Positions 1 through 13,157 of a DNA stretch of 64,000 nt are shown here, piece by piece. The translations under genes and the position numbers were made by a program. The notes below the pieces were generated by a model. It searched no databases. It worked only from the letters and a program-made list of their open reading frames with translations, and was not told where the DNA came from. The DNA lies in NCBI GenBank assembly GCA_013397865.1, contig VZTI01003805.1:703358-767357 (forward strand), read 5' to 3'. How positions within the stretch are numbered: the stretch's first letter is position 1; every line of letters begins with the position of its first letter. The DNA comes from Struthidea cinerea (Eukaryota > Chordata > Aves > Passeriformes > Corcoracidae).

Positions 1-3000
1 TCTATTTATAATATATATTTTTACCATATTTTATGGTTTAGACTCCCGAGCTCTCCTTCCAAGTGTTTCACAGATCATGTACTTGTTATATTGTCCCTGT
101 GCTATAGAAGCAATAGCATTAATGGTTTCTCTTTAGAAGTTAGCTCACTTAAAAGACAATTTGGGGAATATGGTACGTGTGATTGAAGAAGTGGGATGGA
201 AACTTTTATCTTAATCACTGTTTCCAATTTATTGTCGTTAATTCTGAAGCACTTTTATCTGCATTAGCATTTTAACATTATGTTTAATGTGTTCTTAAAA
301 TACACCATGTTCAGTGGCCAAGGGATTGAAGCTCGTCCATTTGAGCCAGCAAGTGAACCCCATGGCATGAGCGTATTCCTGGGCGCGCACTTGGCTTTGG
401 TGCTGGCTGCCCCAGGGTTTGACTGGAGGACACTCTGGTTCCAGAAGTGTCCCCTGGACTTCTCATCACACCACCTGTGCCTTCTAGTCAGCTTGGCTGT
501 GTCAGTGTGGATCCAGAGACTGTCACCTCTGCTGATTTCCTCTGTCCAGGCCTGGCTCTCAGCCTGCATCTTAAACAACACCTTGTTCATATTGACACCT
601 TAAGGAGTTACTACAAGAAGCAAAAAAGTCCCTCAGTCCCAATAGTGAGGAATGCAGTTTGATATCTTTTTTTTTAATTTTATTTTTTACTGTGTCATCC
701 TACAGGCTGTTGGCTCTCAGCCTAGGAGTTCTGTAATTTGTATGGGAGGTCTAGGTGCTCAACTGCTCTAAGTAAGTGTTATCTCCTTGGCTTGAAAAAA
801 GCTCAGCAGCATTCTAGTTTTAAGTATAGCTGTAAATTGAGGAAAAGAAAGCCAAATTTAACTGACTATATTTATGTGTGAAACAGAGCTGCCTCAGTTC
901 TCCAGGAGTAGAGATTTTAGCGGTGAGTGGCTGCCCAAAGAAATCCATAGCTGAGAAGAGGCAGATTCCCAGCACATATCAATTACCTCAGCCTTGTTCA
1001 CTTGAGTGGAGCTGCCAGTTTACTGCAGGATTTGCTGCAGGAACCTGGCAGAGAAATAGGGAATATCAGCAAGGACATCAATCACTTGTTGCACAGCAGC
1101 TTGCTTGGCATGTGGCCATTTACTACAAATTGCCCTCAAAAGCTTTACATCTTCTTGGAGCACCGAGCTATTTACTATATTAAACTTCCTGCACTTTGGT
1201 GGCCTGAGAGAATTCCTTTTGTGGGCAATGGATAATGTTCTACCTGGCAATGCTTTAAGATACATATACATGTATATAAAATCAGGTGTCAGGGGCCAAA
1301 CAAGGTGAAATTGGGTTCTAGTGTGAAAATGTCAAGTTTTCAGCATTCTTTGCAGCCACAGAAAAGCCAGGAAGACATGTGGGGCTAGAAGCTTCTTCAG
1401 AGAAGACACAGAGAGGGAGAGAGATGAGTTTCTCCTCTCTCCAGGTTTCTGCTCTATCAGCAATGCCAATCAGATGTCATATCGAAAGGGTTTTCACATT
1501 GAACATAAAACTCTGGTTAATATTTCAAAACTTTAAATTTGACATCCTCTTTAGCTGTACAAGTCTTCTTACCTGTAACCTGCTTGTGCTTTTGACTTCA
1601 AAAAGTTGCCAGATTGGAAATTTCAGCCTAATCCTCTCATTAGCCATGGGTACCATGAACTCAGAAAAAGATAATGAGCAAAACAAACACTAGTTCTCAC
1701 TCTTCTTTTATCTGAGAAAGTTCAGGTCTGGCTGTCAGTTTGCAGTTCGGTTAATTATTCTTGCTCTTGGGACAACTTGTTCTTACATTTATTAATAATA
1801 TTTGGCTTCAGAGTATCACATCTTCTTCCATGGCAGCATCTCTTCCATTTTGCATTGTTTACATTAGGACACACATTTCCAGTTTCCCTTTCTCATCAGA
1901 CATCAGCAGGAGTTTCCATTCAACTCCATCAGAACAGACCCCCTGGGAAGGTCTAATCTCAATCCCTTTTCTTTACAGAGTTTGTCATAGTTGGTCATAC
2001 AGTGAGAGTCGGAGGTCGTGGATGAAAAAAGGGCAATATCCAATTTTTGTGTTTAGACACTGTGGAAACTCCAACACTCCAATCATATGATGTTCACAAG
2101 GCTTTTTGTATGGGTTTTTTGTATTTTAAAATATTTGAAAATACTGTCTGATCAGCTTTATCCATTAGAAAAACTAGCAAAATCAGAAGAAAAACAAATC
2201 TTGTTTGCTTTTTTTTAACAAAGAAACCAAGTTTCTCTATTTACCGTCTTTGACAAAACTGATATAAACTGCAAGCCAGGGTGTTTTTGAGCTTTAACAG
2301 CAAGTTTGGGGGAAGTAAGGTTTCCAGAGCAGGAATCTGATGTAATTATAAAAATAAATGTCAGAAGAGCTGTGATATGCAGCGACTCTTACAACATACT
2401 GAAAAGCCCATTAAGTCAGACATGTACTCAGGTAACTCCACTAAGTCCAGGCCTCTTCTTTGTTCCTTTTGGAATCTAGAAATCTTTGGATAAGGAAGTC
2501 TTGGAGGACACTTTTTTGTTTTGCTTCATCCCACCACAAAGCGGTGACATTATGGCCCCCCTCACCCTCTTACACCTTCCAGCCCCAGCCATCACTTTGC
2601 ACTTGTTGTTTTCCGACCTTCCCGGCGTGTTTCTGTGCTTTCCCTCCTCCAGACGATGCTCTCAGCTGCCAAACTGCTGACTTACTTCACTTCTGAGTTC
2701 AGAGTGGCCCGGTTTTGTGCCTTGAAACACAGTTACAGGAAATGTAATTGAGAACGTGAACGTATCAACTCCAAAGAAAGGACAAAATGGAATTTAGGGA
2801 GATAGCTGAAAATAGCCATGGCCATATGGATTTCATTGGGTGTGTGCAATATGCTGATGCTATCTCTTTTTTTGATAGCAATTATATGCTCTCTGTTTTC
2901 AAGTCTTCTAATTCTTGTTTTGCATTTAGCATCTCAAAGCCATTTTGGAGAAACAAACTCTAAGTATCATTACTGCAGAAATTGGTAAACTGGGTGTAAA

Positions 3001-3944
3001 CATTTTATAAGCAACGTGTTCAGTCTTACTTTTTTGTGGTGGGATTTGTTGGGGTTTGGGTTTTTTGCTTTATTTTTTTAAGTGAACACATTATTTCACA
3101 GCTGCTAGCTTACTGGGTCACAAGTTAATAGCATCTCTGCCTGGCACTGAATTTGAGTTATTACTGGCTCACATCATGAGTTAGGCCACTGTGGATTTTT
3201 TCATTTCTAGCAGTTGTTGTTATAAATGCTGTATCATCATTGTGAATATTTCTCTGATCTCATAACATAAAGTTTATTTGATGTATCCTGAATCTGTCTG
3301 TTTCTGATGGAATATCAGCTGTAAGTAACTTGAAATAGCAGTGAGCACCATATTTAAGGAATGGGGTGTTTAGGATGATCGCTATATCCTTCAACTGACT
3401 CCGTGTTTGAATTTCCTGGATTCATAGGAAAAAATGGAAAATGTTGTCCTCTATATTTGTAATAATGTTTTGAAAGAAGCTTCAGGGATATAACCTGAGT
3501 GATCTATGGATGCCTTGAAGAGGAACTTCAAGAAGCTCACTGGGATTTCAGCTGTGACTTTCTTGGGTGCTGTCATGAGAGGGGAGATACATTGATTAAG
3601 TTATCTGTAAGACCAGGTGAAAAGTATCTTGTGTAAAGCTGCCATTTCCAGCAAGCATTCAAGGTGTAGGATAGATGCTCACTGAACATAGTAGGAAAAG
3701 TGTTGGAAGATTCATTAGCATCCTCGTAAAGTCAGGACAGCTGTTCACAGATACAGTCCTGCTTTCTGCAGGAAGCCCTTTCTACAGGCTGTTAGCTCCC
3801 TGCCAGCAGCACCCTTTGTGCTACAGGCTATTGTTTCTGCATCTCTCAGAGTTGTCTCTGGTTTGCTCTGTGGCGTGTTCTATAAATCACACTTAGGCAG
3901 GAGACATTGGAGGGTTGCTTTCTTTAGAGGTAATAACACTTGGC
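1..3944. other. Intergenic DNA, no supported gene
   Basis: AT-rich unique sequence. The open frames at 264-603 overlap on both strands, have no splice signals or family resemblance, and look like chance. One weak splice-like pair on the minus strand (1,573-1,659) is treated as a finding only. Nothing else recognisable was seen. Confidence 0.6.
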
Positions 3945-4050
3945 ATTGATAGGGCACGTCAGAGAATCACACAGAACTTTGCTGAGCTTCATAACAACCC
4001 TCTGGAGCAAGTATCGTCACTCGCATTTTTTCAAATATGAATTTTGACCT
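3945..4050 (+). repeat. MIR-like ancient SINE remnant
   Basis: The stretch around 3,989-4,045 keeps the layout of the 3' half of a MIR/CORE-type SINE: a CATAACAACCCTCTGGAG block, then a GTA-rich spacer, a CATTTT block and a degenerate AT-GAA end. The left part (3,945-3,988) is much more diverged and its boundary is approximate. Family assignment is from memory of the consensus, in plus orientation. An alignment to a MIR profile would settle it. Confidence 0.45.
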
Positions 4051-7000
4051 TTTACTGTATCTTACGGGATGTTCTGTTTAGCCTTCATATTCTGATCTTA
4101 AATTTGTGGCTGAGTGGAATCCTTGTGTGCTTCACATGGTAAAACCCTCACGTGATTCTTATTGCTCATGCTGCTCCCTGGGAAGTCACAGACAATGTGA
4201 GATGGCCTTGGCTGCCCGGAATTGACTCTGAGGGATCTTTTCTGAATGGAGGCTCGAGGCAGAATCCCTTGTCTGCTCTGCTACTCCCTGGTCAGCTATC
4301 AGAAATCTCTCTGTTTAGTTCCATATCATTGTCCTCGTCCGTGTGGAGTTGAGTTCTGGAGCCCAAAGGCCAGCTGAACCAGCTTTGCATTCAGACCAGT
4401 TCTGAACCCAAAGACCAGAGTCTTTACAGCTGGATAAGCCTGAATGTATTTGTACCAAGGCGCACGAGACACACAGAGTTGGTACATCTCTCCGTGTTTA
4501 CAGGGTGAAATGCTGGCTGTGAGGTTTTGAGGGCATAGAAACCCGGAACACTCAGCTTCGCATTTGTATCTACAGGTAGCAGGGAAGTGAGAAACAGGCA
4601 TAAAGGACAAATATCTTTGTATTCCTGGTTCAGTAATGCCAGGTGGGTAAACGTGATGAAGACCCACGCAGTTTTGTGTCAGTTCAGGAAGCTGGACAAG
4701 GGCAGGTGGGGAACGATTTGGACAACTAATCCTGACCTGAGATCACAATCAGAAGTTTCTTTACAGGGAAATAAATGTTGTGGGGGAAAAAAATCCACAA
4801 CAACCCACTACAAAACCCAACATCAGGTGTTTTTTTCATCTGGTCTTTTTTTCTGAGCCTTACCTATAGATGATGTGGATACATAAATAATATCTTTTCC
4901 CATAAAGGATAATTTATGATGTCATGAACAGGGAAAATTAGCTGTGCTCCATCACTGTCCCAGGGACCCAACAGCAGTTGAGTCATATCTGGGAGGGATA
5001 ACAACTGTGGACTTAAAGCCCTGGCCTTCAAGAAGAGATGGGGGTACACTTGAGGATGCATTACTGAAGAATATCAAAGAAGAAATGACCAAAACTATAC
5101 AAGAGACAAAAAAGCCAAGATAACAAACTGCCCTTGTTTCAGTCAAATGACTTGTAAAAACATGCATTAGTTGAACTGCCAGCTAGAAAGATTAAAGTGT
5201 CTGGATTAAATTGCATTGTGCCAGAGCCCGGGCTCGCATGAAATGGCACAATTCTGTTAACTTTACTGGAGCTTCAGAGATTTGCAGCGGGTTAGGAATT
5301 GCCTTCTTACCAAGTTATTGCTTTGGAAAACTCCCATTGACATCTGTCAGGTTAAGGACAACTGTATTCTCTATCTATAGACATTGTAGAATCAAGATTG
5401 AAGAACATAATCTTGGCTTTAAACAGTGACCTGAGCATTACATGAAATTGTTTCAGAATTTCTTTTACTGAGCTGGAATGTTCCATATTTTAGTATTTCT
5501 AAAGGAAAAGGTGAAAAACTGTAGTTATCACAGAGAAGCAATTACCTTTGAACTCAATGTTCTTTCTGCTCAGCTTTGCCTCCTTTCTGCTCACCGTATT
5601 TCACAACATTATGCCCCAACTAGTTCAGCATCAAGTGTTTGTGGAAGACAAATGTAGTGTGCATAAAGTTATTAAGACTGAAACATGTGCTTTTAGTACT
5701 AAAGAGAAAAGATGTTACCATAATTTGATAGTTATTCAAAAGAAATGGAAAGGCTTCTAACATAGAGAATGGTCTAGGCTGTTGAAAAAAGATCTAAGGC
5801 TAATTTTTGTTTCACTACTAAAAAGAGTTCATGATAATGAGGCTGACATTTGCCAGTTGTTCTTCTCTATTTTTTACTCAGAAGGAATCCTAACTAGCCT
5901 TATGGCTGTAGTTATGGATAAGGTCATTTCTGCTTCATTCTTTTTTTGCTTCTTTGCTTCACGGTGGATTTGAAATGGAGTTTGGTTTGTTTTAACAGTT
6001 GCTACTCATTGCTTCCAAAAGTGACTGGCTTCTTACAAGACAGGGGCTTACATTTCATTTCAAATGGGGTGTGTGTGTTTTTCTGAGCATGGGGCAGGAG
6101 GGTGAGCAACTGAACCTCATTGTATGGGGCAAATTATGCTTATACATAGGGTGAATCACACGGTCTGTGTGTAAATAATGGAGTCACAAGCTGGCTGTGT
6201 TCCTGACAGGGAAGGGCAGACTAAAGCTGACAGTGTATTTTTTATTCTCATCCTGATGTTTGCAAGACAGGGCCTGTGCTCTGCAGCACTCTGGTGTGCA
6301 CAGGCGGCACTAGTTTTGGAGACAGGTCTTTGATCTATGTGTCTGTAACATGATGCAAGTGGAACATGGGTACTTGAGTTTGTAGGGAAAGCAGAGCATT
6401 TTCCTGCTCTGGGCCTGAAACATTTCTGGTTCCATTATTTTTGAGTGTAGTTGAGGGTACTGGCAGTTCCCCCCATCCTTCCAATGGCTGGCAAATTCAA
6501 GCAGATGAGTACTTTTTCTTTGTTTGCTGGCTGATGTTTTCAGAATGGACATAAAAGACTGAAGTCCTTACTCTGGGAATCCTCAGTTAGAAACAATCCC
6601 CTCATTCCACCACTTTCCAAATCTGCACTATCACTAAAAAACAGAGATTTGGTAGTTGGTTGCATGTGAATAAATTATGATCAGGTATGTTTAATTATAA
6701 ATGGGGATGTGTATGTAAGAGAACAGAAGACATCTAAAGGAAATATGACATACACAAGGGATAGGAAATAAAAGAAACATTCCTTAGTGCTAAAAGCCAT
6801 AAACTGTCAGGCATTTCAGTGATTTGTCACCTCTGCATTAACCACTGACTCAAGCTATTAATGATAAAAGCAGATAATTACAGTGCCATCCTCTAACAAA
6901 GAAGCTGTTATAGCTGGGTAAATAACAGGCCCTATAAAATTGTCTTAAATTTGTGTTTGCACAGCAGACAGCGTTTGGTAAGCTCCTGTTAGCTCTGGAG

Positions 7001-8370
7001 ATGTTTGGGAAAGGGAACTTTTTTCTTTTGTGTGTTTTATGTTGTAATATCAGGGAAAGAAACAAAAGGTAAAAAACCCCTAGACTGTATGACAAGTTTT
7101 AAAGTGTCTACTGCAGAGGGATAAAGCCAAAATGGCCTTCTCAAAGCCAAAGGCAAGTCTGTGGGATTGCTACAGAGCTTGCAATAGTCGAGCTGCATTT
7201 TCTTCCAGTGAAGTGAAGTATGGCCGTGCATTTTTATAGTCACACTGATATTCTCTACACTTCATTCCTTATTCTTTTCCTGGCAGCAACAAAGTACTGG
7301 CTGCTGTGTGACACAAAAGTGGGGAGTGTGTAGTGAGAGCATCCTACTGGAGTTGTTCTTGTGGCCACAGGACACTGAGACAAGGTTATCAGTGACAGCA
7401 AACACCAGCCTCGTGTGGGTAAACTGAGTTATTCTTGCTACAGAAGCTGTCCAATTAGAGATACCTGAAACCTCCTGCCAAGGAAAAGTGGGGGCTGCAG
7501 CTGTGCTGCTTTCTCACATCTTGGGCTCTGCTGGGGCTTCAGGCTGCACAGTAGCGACTGTGGTATGACTTGAACAAACAAAACATCACAGAAGGATAGG
7601 CTGGATGCAGAGCCCTAGGGAATGTTTCATTTGTGGCTCAGGAGGTACAGCCTCTGCTGTCTGTGCTGGCTGTGGAAATAACTTGCTCTTGGTAGCACTG
7701 AGCAGTGGGATGTGACAGTCCCCACGCTCACCCAGCTTCCCAGACAACAAGGGAGAAGGTACACTTCTTACAGGAAAGGCATTTCCTGTAATAAATATGG
7801 ACAGGAAAAAGATGATGAGAATAGAGCAGTTTTCTGATTCTAATTAGTGCTTCACACTGAGAATATTGTGAGCATAAAACATCCTGCAGAATAGAAAATC
7901 ATCAGGACAACAGCAGTCATCAGTTCAAGTAATAAAAAGGCACTTAGGTATTAAAAAAAGAATCTAGAAATAGACTTATTTAATGGGGCTTTTTTTTCCT
8001 AGAGAAAGTTTAGCATTTCCTGCTGTACTGATGTTTATGTGAGATAAATATAAAGTATTATCAGCTGAACAGCATTAGTTGCCACTGAAAGCTTCTATCT
8101 CCTTCAGCTGAATCTGCTTACCATGAGCAAAGTAACTCAGTGATGCACTTGCTTAGATTCCAATTCAATTTAGGGAAAGGGTAGAAATGAAATTGCTCTT
8201 GGCCTTGATTAGTGTTGAAAATATTGATCAAATGGCTTATCTACCAAAAATGAAAGGCTTGTGAGTGTTCTTTGAAGATAGAGCATTGGTAAGGATCTGA
8301 GGGGATGATTCTAATAAGTTGTTATCAAGGGATATTTTTTTTGTATGGAGACCAGTGTTTGCTTGAAAAC
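4051..8370. other. Intergenic DNA, no supported gene
   Basis: AT-rich sequence without a credible coding region. A minus-strand splice-like segment at 4,864-4,988 (acceptor CCCTCCCAG, donor TAG/GTAAGG) holds a 41-codon open frame and is reported as a weak candidate exon in the findings. No RNA gene or other repeat was recognised. Confidence 0.5.
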
Positions 8371-8379
8371 GCTTTACTT

Positions 8380-8394
8380 AAAAAAAAAAAAAAA
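8380..8394. repeat. Poly(A) run
   Basis: A run of 15 A. No retroposon body could be recognised immediately upstream, so it is recorded only as a homopolymer. Confidence 0.8.
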
Positions 8395-8561
8395 GTATGT
8401 ATTTTTTTAAGTGTTGCTTCCCTTGTGTATGTACTTGTCTCTGTGTGTTAGTTGGTAGAGTCCATCCAAGGTATAGATAAAGTGCTGTGCCACAGGGAGC
8501 TGCCACTGAGCTGGGGAGAACTCGAGGGCAGCACTGCTGCAGCAGCACAGCCAAAGTCTGG

Positions 8562-8780
8562 CCAAAGGGGTGACAGGAGGCAGTTGTGGAAGTGCAGTGC
8601 CTGCCCTGGTGCTGGGTCCAAAGGGGTGGCAGGAGGCAGTTCTGGAAGCGCAGTGCCTGCCCTGGTGCTGTGTCCAAAGGGGTGGCAGGAGGCAGTTGTG
8701 GAAGCGCCGTGCCTGCCCTGGTGCTGTGTCCAAAGGGGTGGCAGGAGGCAGTTCTGGAAGCGCCGTGCCTGCCCTGGTGC
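8562..8780. repeat. 56-bp minisatellite, about 3.9 copies
   Basis: Four head-to-tail copies start at 8,562, 8,618, 8,674 and 8,730, exactly 56 bp apart. Each starts CCAAAGGGGTG. The fourth stops matching at about 8,780. Copies differ at a few sites: GTTGTGG in copies 1 and 3 but GTTCTGG in copies 2 and 4; GCAGTGCC in copies 1 and 2 but GCCGTGCC in copies 3 and 4. The array sits in a GC-rich patch (about 8,480-8,830). Because 56 is not a multiple of 3, the same peptide motif appears in several frames on both strands. This explains the cluster of 95-178 codon open frames here, which are not genes. Confidence 0.95.
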
Positions 8781-8785
8781 CGTTC

Positions 8786-9528
8786 GCTGCTGCCCAGCTG
8801 CAGTACCTGCCTGTGTGGCCACTTCCTTCTGACAAACGCTTCACATGGCTCACTTAAAAAATTGCCCCCAAATATTTTTCCCCTCATTGTTTTTATTTGA
8901 ACAGGTCCTTCCAACTTCTCTCCCTATGGTGGAATTTCTGGTCTTCTGTCCTCCTTTGCTCCTTATGCTGTTGCTTCTTGTCACTGTTTTCCTGCTTCCT
9001 CTCTCCCTCCTGCTGATCCCACTGTGTATCTGTTTTTTGGCTGTGCTGATTGCATTTCCTTTTTTTGGTTCTTGTTGGCCTTTACTGCAATAAGCACAAC
9101 ATTGATAGTTTCTTTGTTGACATATGTGGGATGAGATATGACAATACATTATTTCACTGAAGATTTTCCTCAAAGGATTATCCCTCCAGGGTGAAATGAT
9201 TGTTTCCTCTGTTTCAGATTAACCATGCTAGGAAGGAAATATTTCATGCTTCATTACTACCATTAATCTTCCAAGGTGCCCCTCTGAATGAAAATCCATT
9301 GTTTTCTTTAACAGAGAGGGACACCAATACAAGTTATCCTGTGTAATTATACTTCCAACAGATGTATCTGTCAGGTTGCTCAGTGTTTGGTAACATAACA
9401 TCATTGAATATTGCATTGCAATGTAACACACATTCTCAACTAGATATGCAGACCTGCAGTTTTTCTCTTAACTCTAATAAAATGTGATGGTACTTAATCT
9501 GCTGTAGTGCACAGGGAAGTGTACTTAC
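8786..9528. other. Intergenic DNA, no supported gene
   Basis: A pyrimidine-rich stretch at about 8,900-9,090 gives a Leu/Phe/Pro-rich open frame. It looks compositional, with no initiation or splice context. Nothing else was recognised. Confidence 0.5.
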
Positions 9529-9594
9529 CTTGCAAGACCGTAGGTGACTTGCCTTCGATGCTGTAGCAAGAACACCCAAGGTAATGGAATGAGA
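9529..9594 (-). other. Candidate spliced exon, minus strand (66 bp)
   Basis: Read on the minus strand, a pyrimidine-rich tract ending CCTCTCCTGCTCTTCAG is followed by 66 bp and then a near-consensus donor, AAG/GTAAGTAC. This is the best splice-site pair I found upstream of the CpG island. The segment has no stop in any of the three forward frames. No protein family was recognised, so it could be coding, a non-coding RNA exon or a pseudo-exon. Its strand would fit a transcript diverging from the CpG island at 31 kb, but that is inference. Confidence 0.3.
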
Positions 9595-12500
9595 CTGAAG
9601 AGCAGGAGAGGGAGGTGAAGTTCAGAACCCTTTGGACTTGGGAGCAAAAATCCCCTTTTCTGTGGAGATAGGATCAGGATCATCCAGTGTTGCCTCTGGG
9701 TTTGCTCTCTAGTTGTGAGTAATGGTGACCTGCAGTCAGAGAGGCCGTTTCACTGGAGGCAATCGGAGACCTTATATTCTTCATGCATCATGCCCCTTCA
9801 GGACTCATTGCCTCTGGAAGGCAGCACCTCATGTTCTGCAGCAAAAGAAAAAGTAATTTGCAGATGCTGCTTGTTCATTTCTTTAGGTACCCAAGTAGTT
9901 CTGGGAAAGCTTTGCATGAATTAATGTGTAGGATGTGCCAAATCCATTGTATTGCTTGCTATGATTTATAATTTCATCCTTTTCTTTTCCAACCAAGAAT
10001 ACTCAGGTGTAGGAGAGCAGTGTAAGGCAGAGGAACTCTGGATGCAATAAGCCAGTGTGTTTGATTAGCTGTGTGTGTGCTGTCCTGTGAGGATTGCACA
10101 GTCTTGTCGCTCCTGCTGCATCTTCTAGGCTTTTGTGTTATTTATTGCCCATAAAGCAAATCAAAATACTCCTTTGCCACTGACATAGAAGGGAGGGCTT
10201 TGAACTAAGTGCTTTGCCTCTTACAGCTTTCCTTGTGATACGTTTTGAGGTTTCTAAATGCTTACACAGGAATTGTCACTTACACTGAGTTTTTACAGTG
10301 CTTAGCAACTTTCAAGCTGATCTAAGGACTGCTAAATAATAATTATATCATTCCTTTCTCTTCTGTTCTCTTTCTGTTCCTTTTGCTCCCACATGTACCC
10401 ATCATGCTCCTACAGTTTCCAAGTCAAATATTAATATGCTCACACATACTGGAATTAAGTTTGCCTGTACTTAATTTAGTTTCATTATGTATTACAGCTT
10501 AGCTAACATGGCATTAGCAGGCACTGAAGTCTCTTCTGCATCACAACTGCCTCAGCCTCTGCTCCCAGCCAGCTCAGGATTCTCCTCCTTTTTTCTTCCT
10601 GTGAGTGGAGGCAGCAGATTGGGGAGCACAGAATGGATCCCCACTCTCATGTTCCATGTACTGACCCTGGCAGTACCTGGAAAAAGCAGGCAAAATCTTT
10701 CAAATGCTGTGATAAAGCTTTCTCAAAATACACAAAACTTAAGCTCCAGATTCTTTTCAGGAACTCCAAAACAGAGATATTATTAAGACTTTGAAAAATA
10801 CAGTTATGAGAACATATTTTAAGATGTTCTTAACAATAGGAATCCCTACTTTTATTTCGAAAGAAAGATTTGTATTTCTAAGCAAATGCTTTTTCTGAAG
10901 CTATTTGCAGCCTGTTGGGTTTTACTCCTTGGAATCAGAGGTTTACACATCTGCAGGTTTATCACACTGCTTGAAATGGCTATGATTATAATAAATCATG
11001 AAAAAATTAAACTTGAAGATTATTTTGACAAATTGGTTAGACTCCTGCTTCCTCTACTCTGCACACTCAGGGCAATGGATTCTGTTGCTCATGGAGAGAT
11101 GAATTTTAAATTAGTGTGAATACCTGAGTTCATAAGGAACTGTGCATCAATTTTAAATCTCAGCTGGAAAGCAAGATGCAAGTTAGTCATTTTTGTCTCT
11201 GATATCAAAAAAGGTTTTAATCCCTTTCAAGTATCTTTCTTTTCCTGTATTTAGAAAGCAGGTTACCTTTTCCAAGTCTTTTGAGACAGGTTAACATTAG
11301 TTACTGTGAAAAGGGAAAAATCTCACTGATTATTTTTATTTTTCAATATATCCAACTCTTCTTTCCAGCAGTGGTCTCATAGCACAAAGCAAAATCTGGA
11401 GAGCCTTAAGAGGCTTGAATGTAAATAATGATTTCTAATAATGACTACAGGATTGTCTTTATTGGAGTTTTAATGGGGATCAATGAGGTTAGACTGGGGA
11501 ATACAAATTAAGAAGGGAAATTCAGGAAATTTACTCTTTCAGTCTATAGGATGGTTAGGGAAGATGAGGAATCTTGACTGTCAGTCAAGAGCCCAGCACT
11601 GAGAAAAGGGAAGATTGTATCTGCCCTAGTCTCTGTTTTCCTTTTGGTAAACAGAATTCCCATTGATTTCAGGGCGTTTTGCCCCCAGCATCAAAGTGCA
11701 CCTCTGGATCAATCCAGTCGTGGGGTTGAGGGCATTTCCACTGCTGGGAAAGTAAGAAAGATATTTTTCTCTTCCAGCACCTAGTATTTGCAATCATGAA
11801 ATTAGTTTATGCCTGGCTTTGTGAACTTGCTCATAATTTCTCTGGGTAGATGTGAGGTTTGGCTGTTCCTTAAAGTAGGGTAGTGCTACACTCTGTCCTA
11901 ATGGAAAAGAAAAGCCATGAAATGTTACTGCTGGAGAGTTATCATTCCATGGCCCCCAACACATACTCTGCCCACAGATTGTGGAGACAGATTCTGTCCT
12001 TTTGCAATCTCCGAGTCTAATGGAAGCTCCAAGATGCTCCTGAACTGACCACAGAAAGCAAAGTGGTATTTTGTTGTCTGGAAAGGTTGAGGAAAGGACT
12101 AAGAAAAAAATTCTCATCTTTCTCACCCAAGAAAAAATATTCAGGCCTTCCAGTGACAATTGCAGAAAACATTGCCTGAGGCTGTAACATAAAGAGCAGA
12201 GTGGAAAGTCCCAGCACTGTTGCAAGACTGATGTGATCATTGTTGTTCCTGCTGGAGAACTCTGCTGGTGTATTTTACAGCAATATTTTAAAAAATATTT
12301 TTCCCCTTTATTTATTTAAAATGAGCGTTCTTTTATGTAAAAAATAAGGTCTGTGAGTTCAAGGAATTCAAGTCTTCTGTTCAAGTCTAGACTTAGTCCT
12401 TACTGCATTTATTTAATTTTCATTTGTCCTTCTGAGTAGAATGAGCTCCTTTGTTATGCAAACTCTTCCACACTTTGCTCTTACACTGAAGTTCCTGGGC

Positions 12501-13157
12501 AGTATCACCTATATGCTGTGTATTTGAGAGGAATACAAATAAATTGGAAGAAGTACAAGTATTCCTTCTTCTCGAGGTAATTTCTAACTACATTAGTTCA
12601 GAAATGGAAAATGGAAAGAAAGCATTTAAATTATTTCATGTAGCTTGGTTTAGGATATTCCTTTGCAATCATTTTAGATTTGTAACACCTGTATTTTATT
12701 TCAAAGGAAGTTGACTCTGGATGATCATATAAACCAAAATTAAAGCAGAGAGAATAAAAATGTGCTTGTGATATCCCTGCAGCATGAAAGTCTAATGTTG
12801 CCACATGGACAAGTTTAATGTGAAATTGAAATCTTTTGTCAAAGCCCTGAATAAAGTCACTCATTAATTATCATCAGTTCAACTGTTTTAGAATGGCAGA
12901 TTTGGAGAGCCCAAAGCAGCACAAACGTTAAACTAGTTTTTATTAGGCAATCCTTATATTGTTTTTACATTGTTATGCAGAGACACTGTGGCATAACAAA
13001 AACGTGGTATGTTGTGCATTTGCCTATATTTTTAACTAATTTCAGGCTTTCTTCTTTCTCCCACTCCTTTAATTTCCTGGTAATTGTGCCTGTGAGCCCA
13101 TTACCTGCCTCTCTGGGTGCCCAGGAGGGTTATCCATGTGACAAGACTAGCTCTCAC
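9595..13157. other. Intergenic DNA, no supported gene
   Basis: AT-rich unique sequence. Open frames of 60-150 codons here (for example 11,794-12,240 minus and 10,487-10,786 plus) show no recognised domain or splice frame. No repeats were recognised. Confidence 0.5.

Noticed and set aside
264..603. Overlapping ~107-codon open frames on opposite strands at the left edge
   Set aside because: No domain, splice context or codon bias was recognised. Antisense overlap of equal length suggests chance.
8378..8914. Overlapping open frames of 95-178 codons on both strands with a repeated peptide
   Set aside because: The same motif appears in several frames because the 56-bp minisatellite unit is not a multiple of 3. 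There are no splice or start signals.
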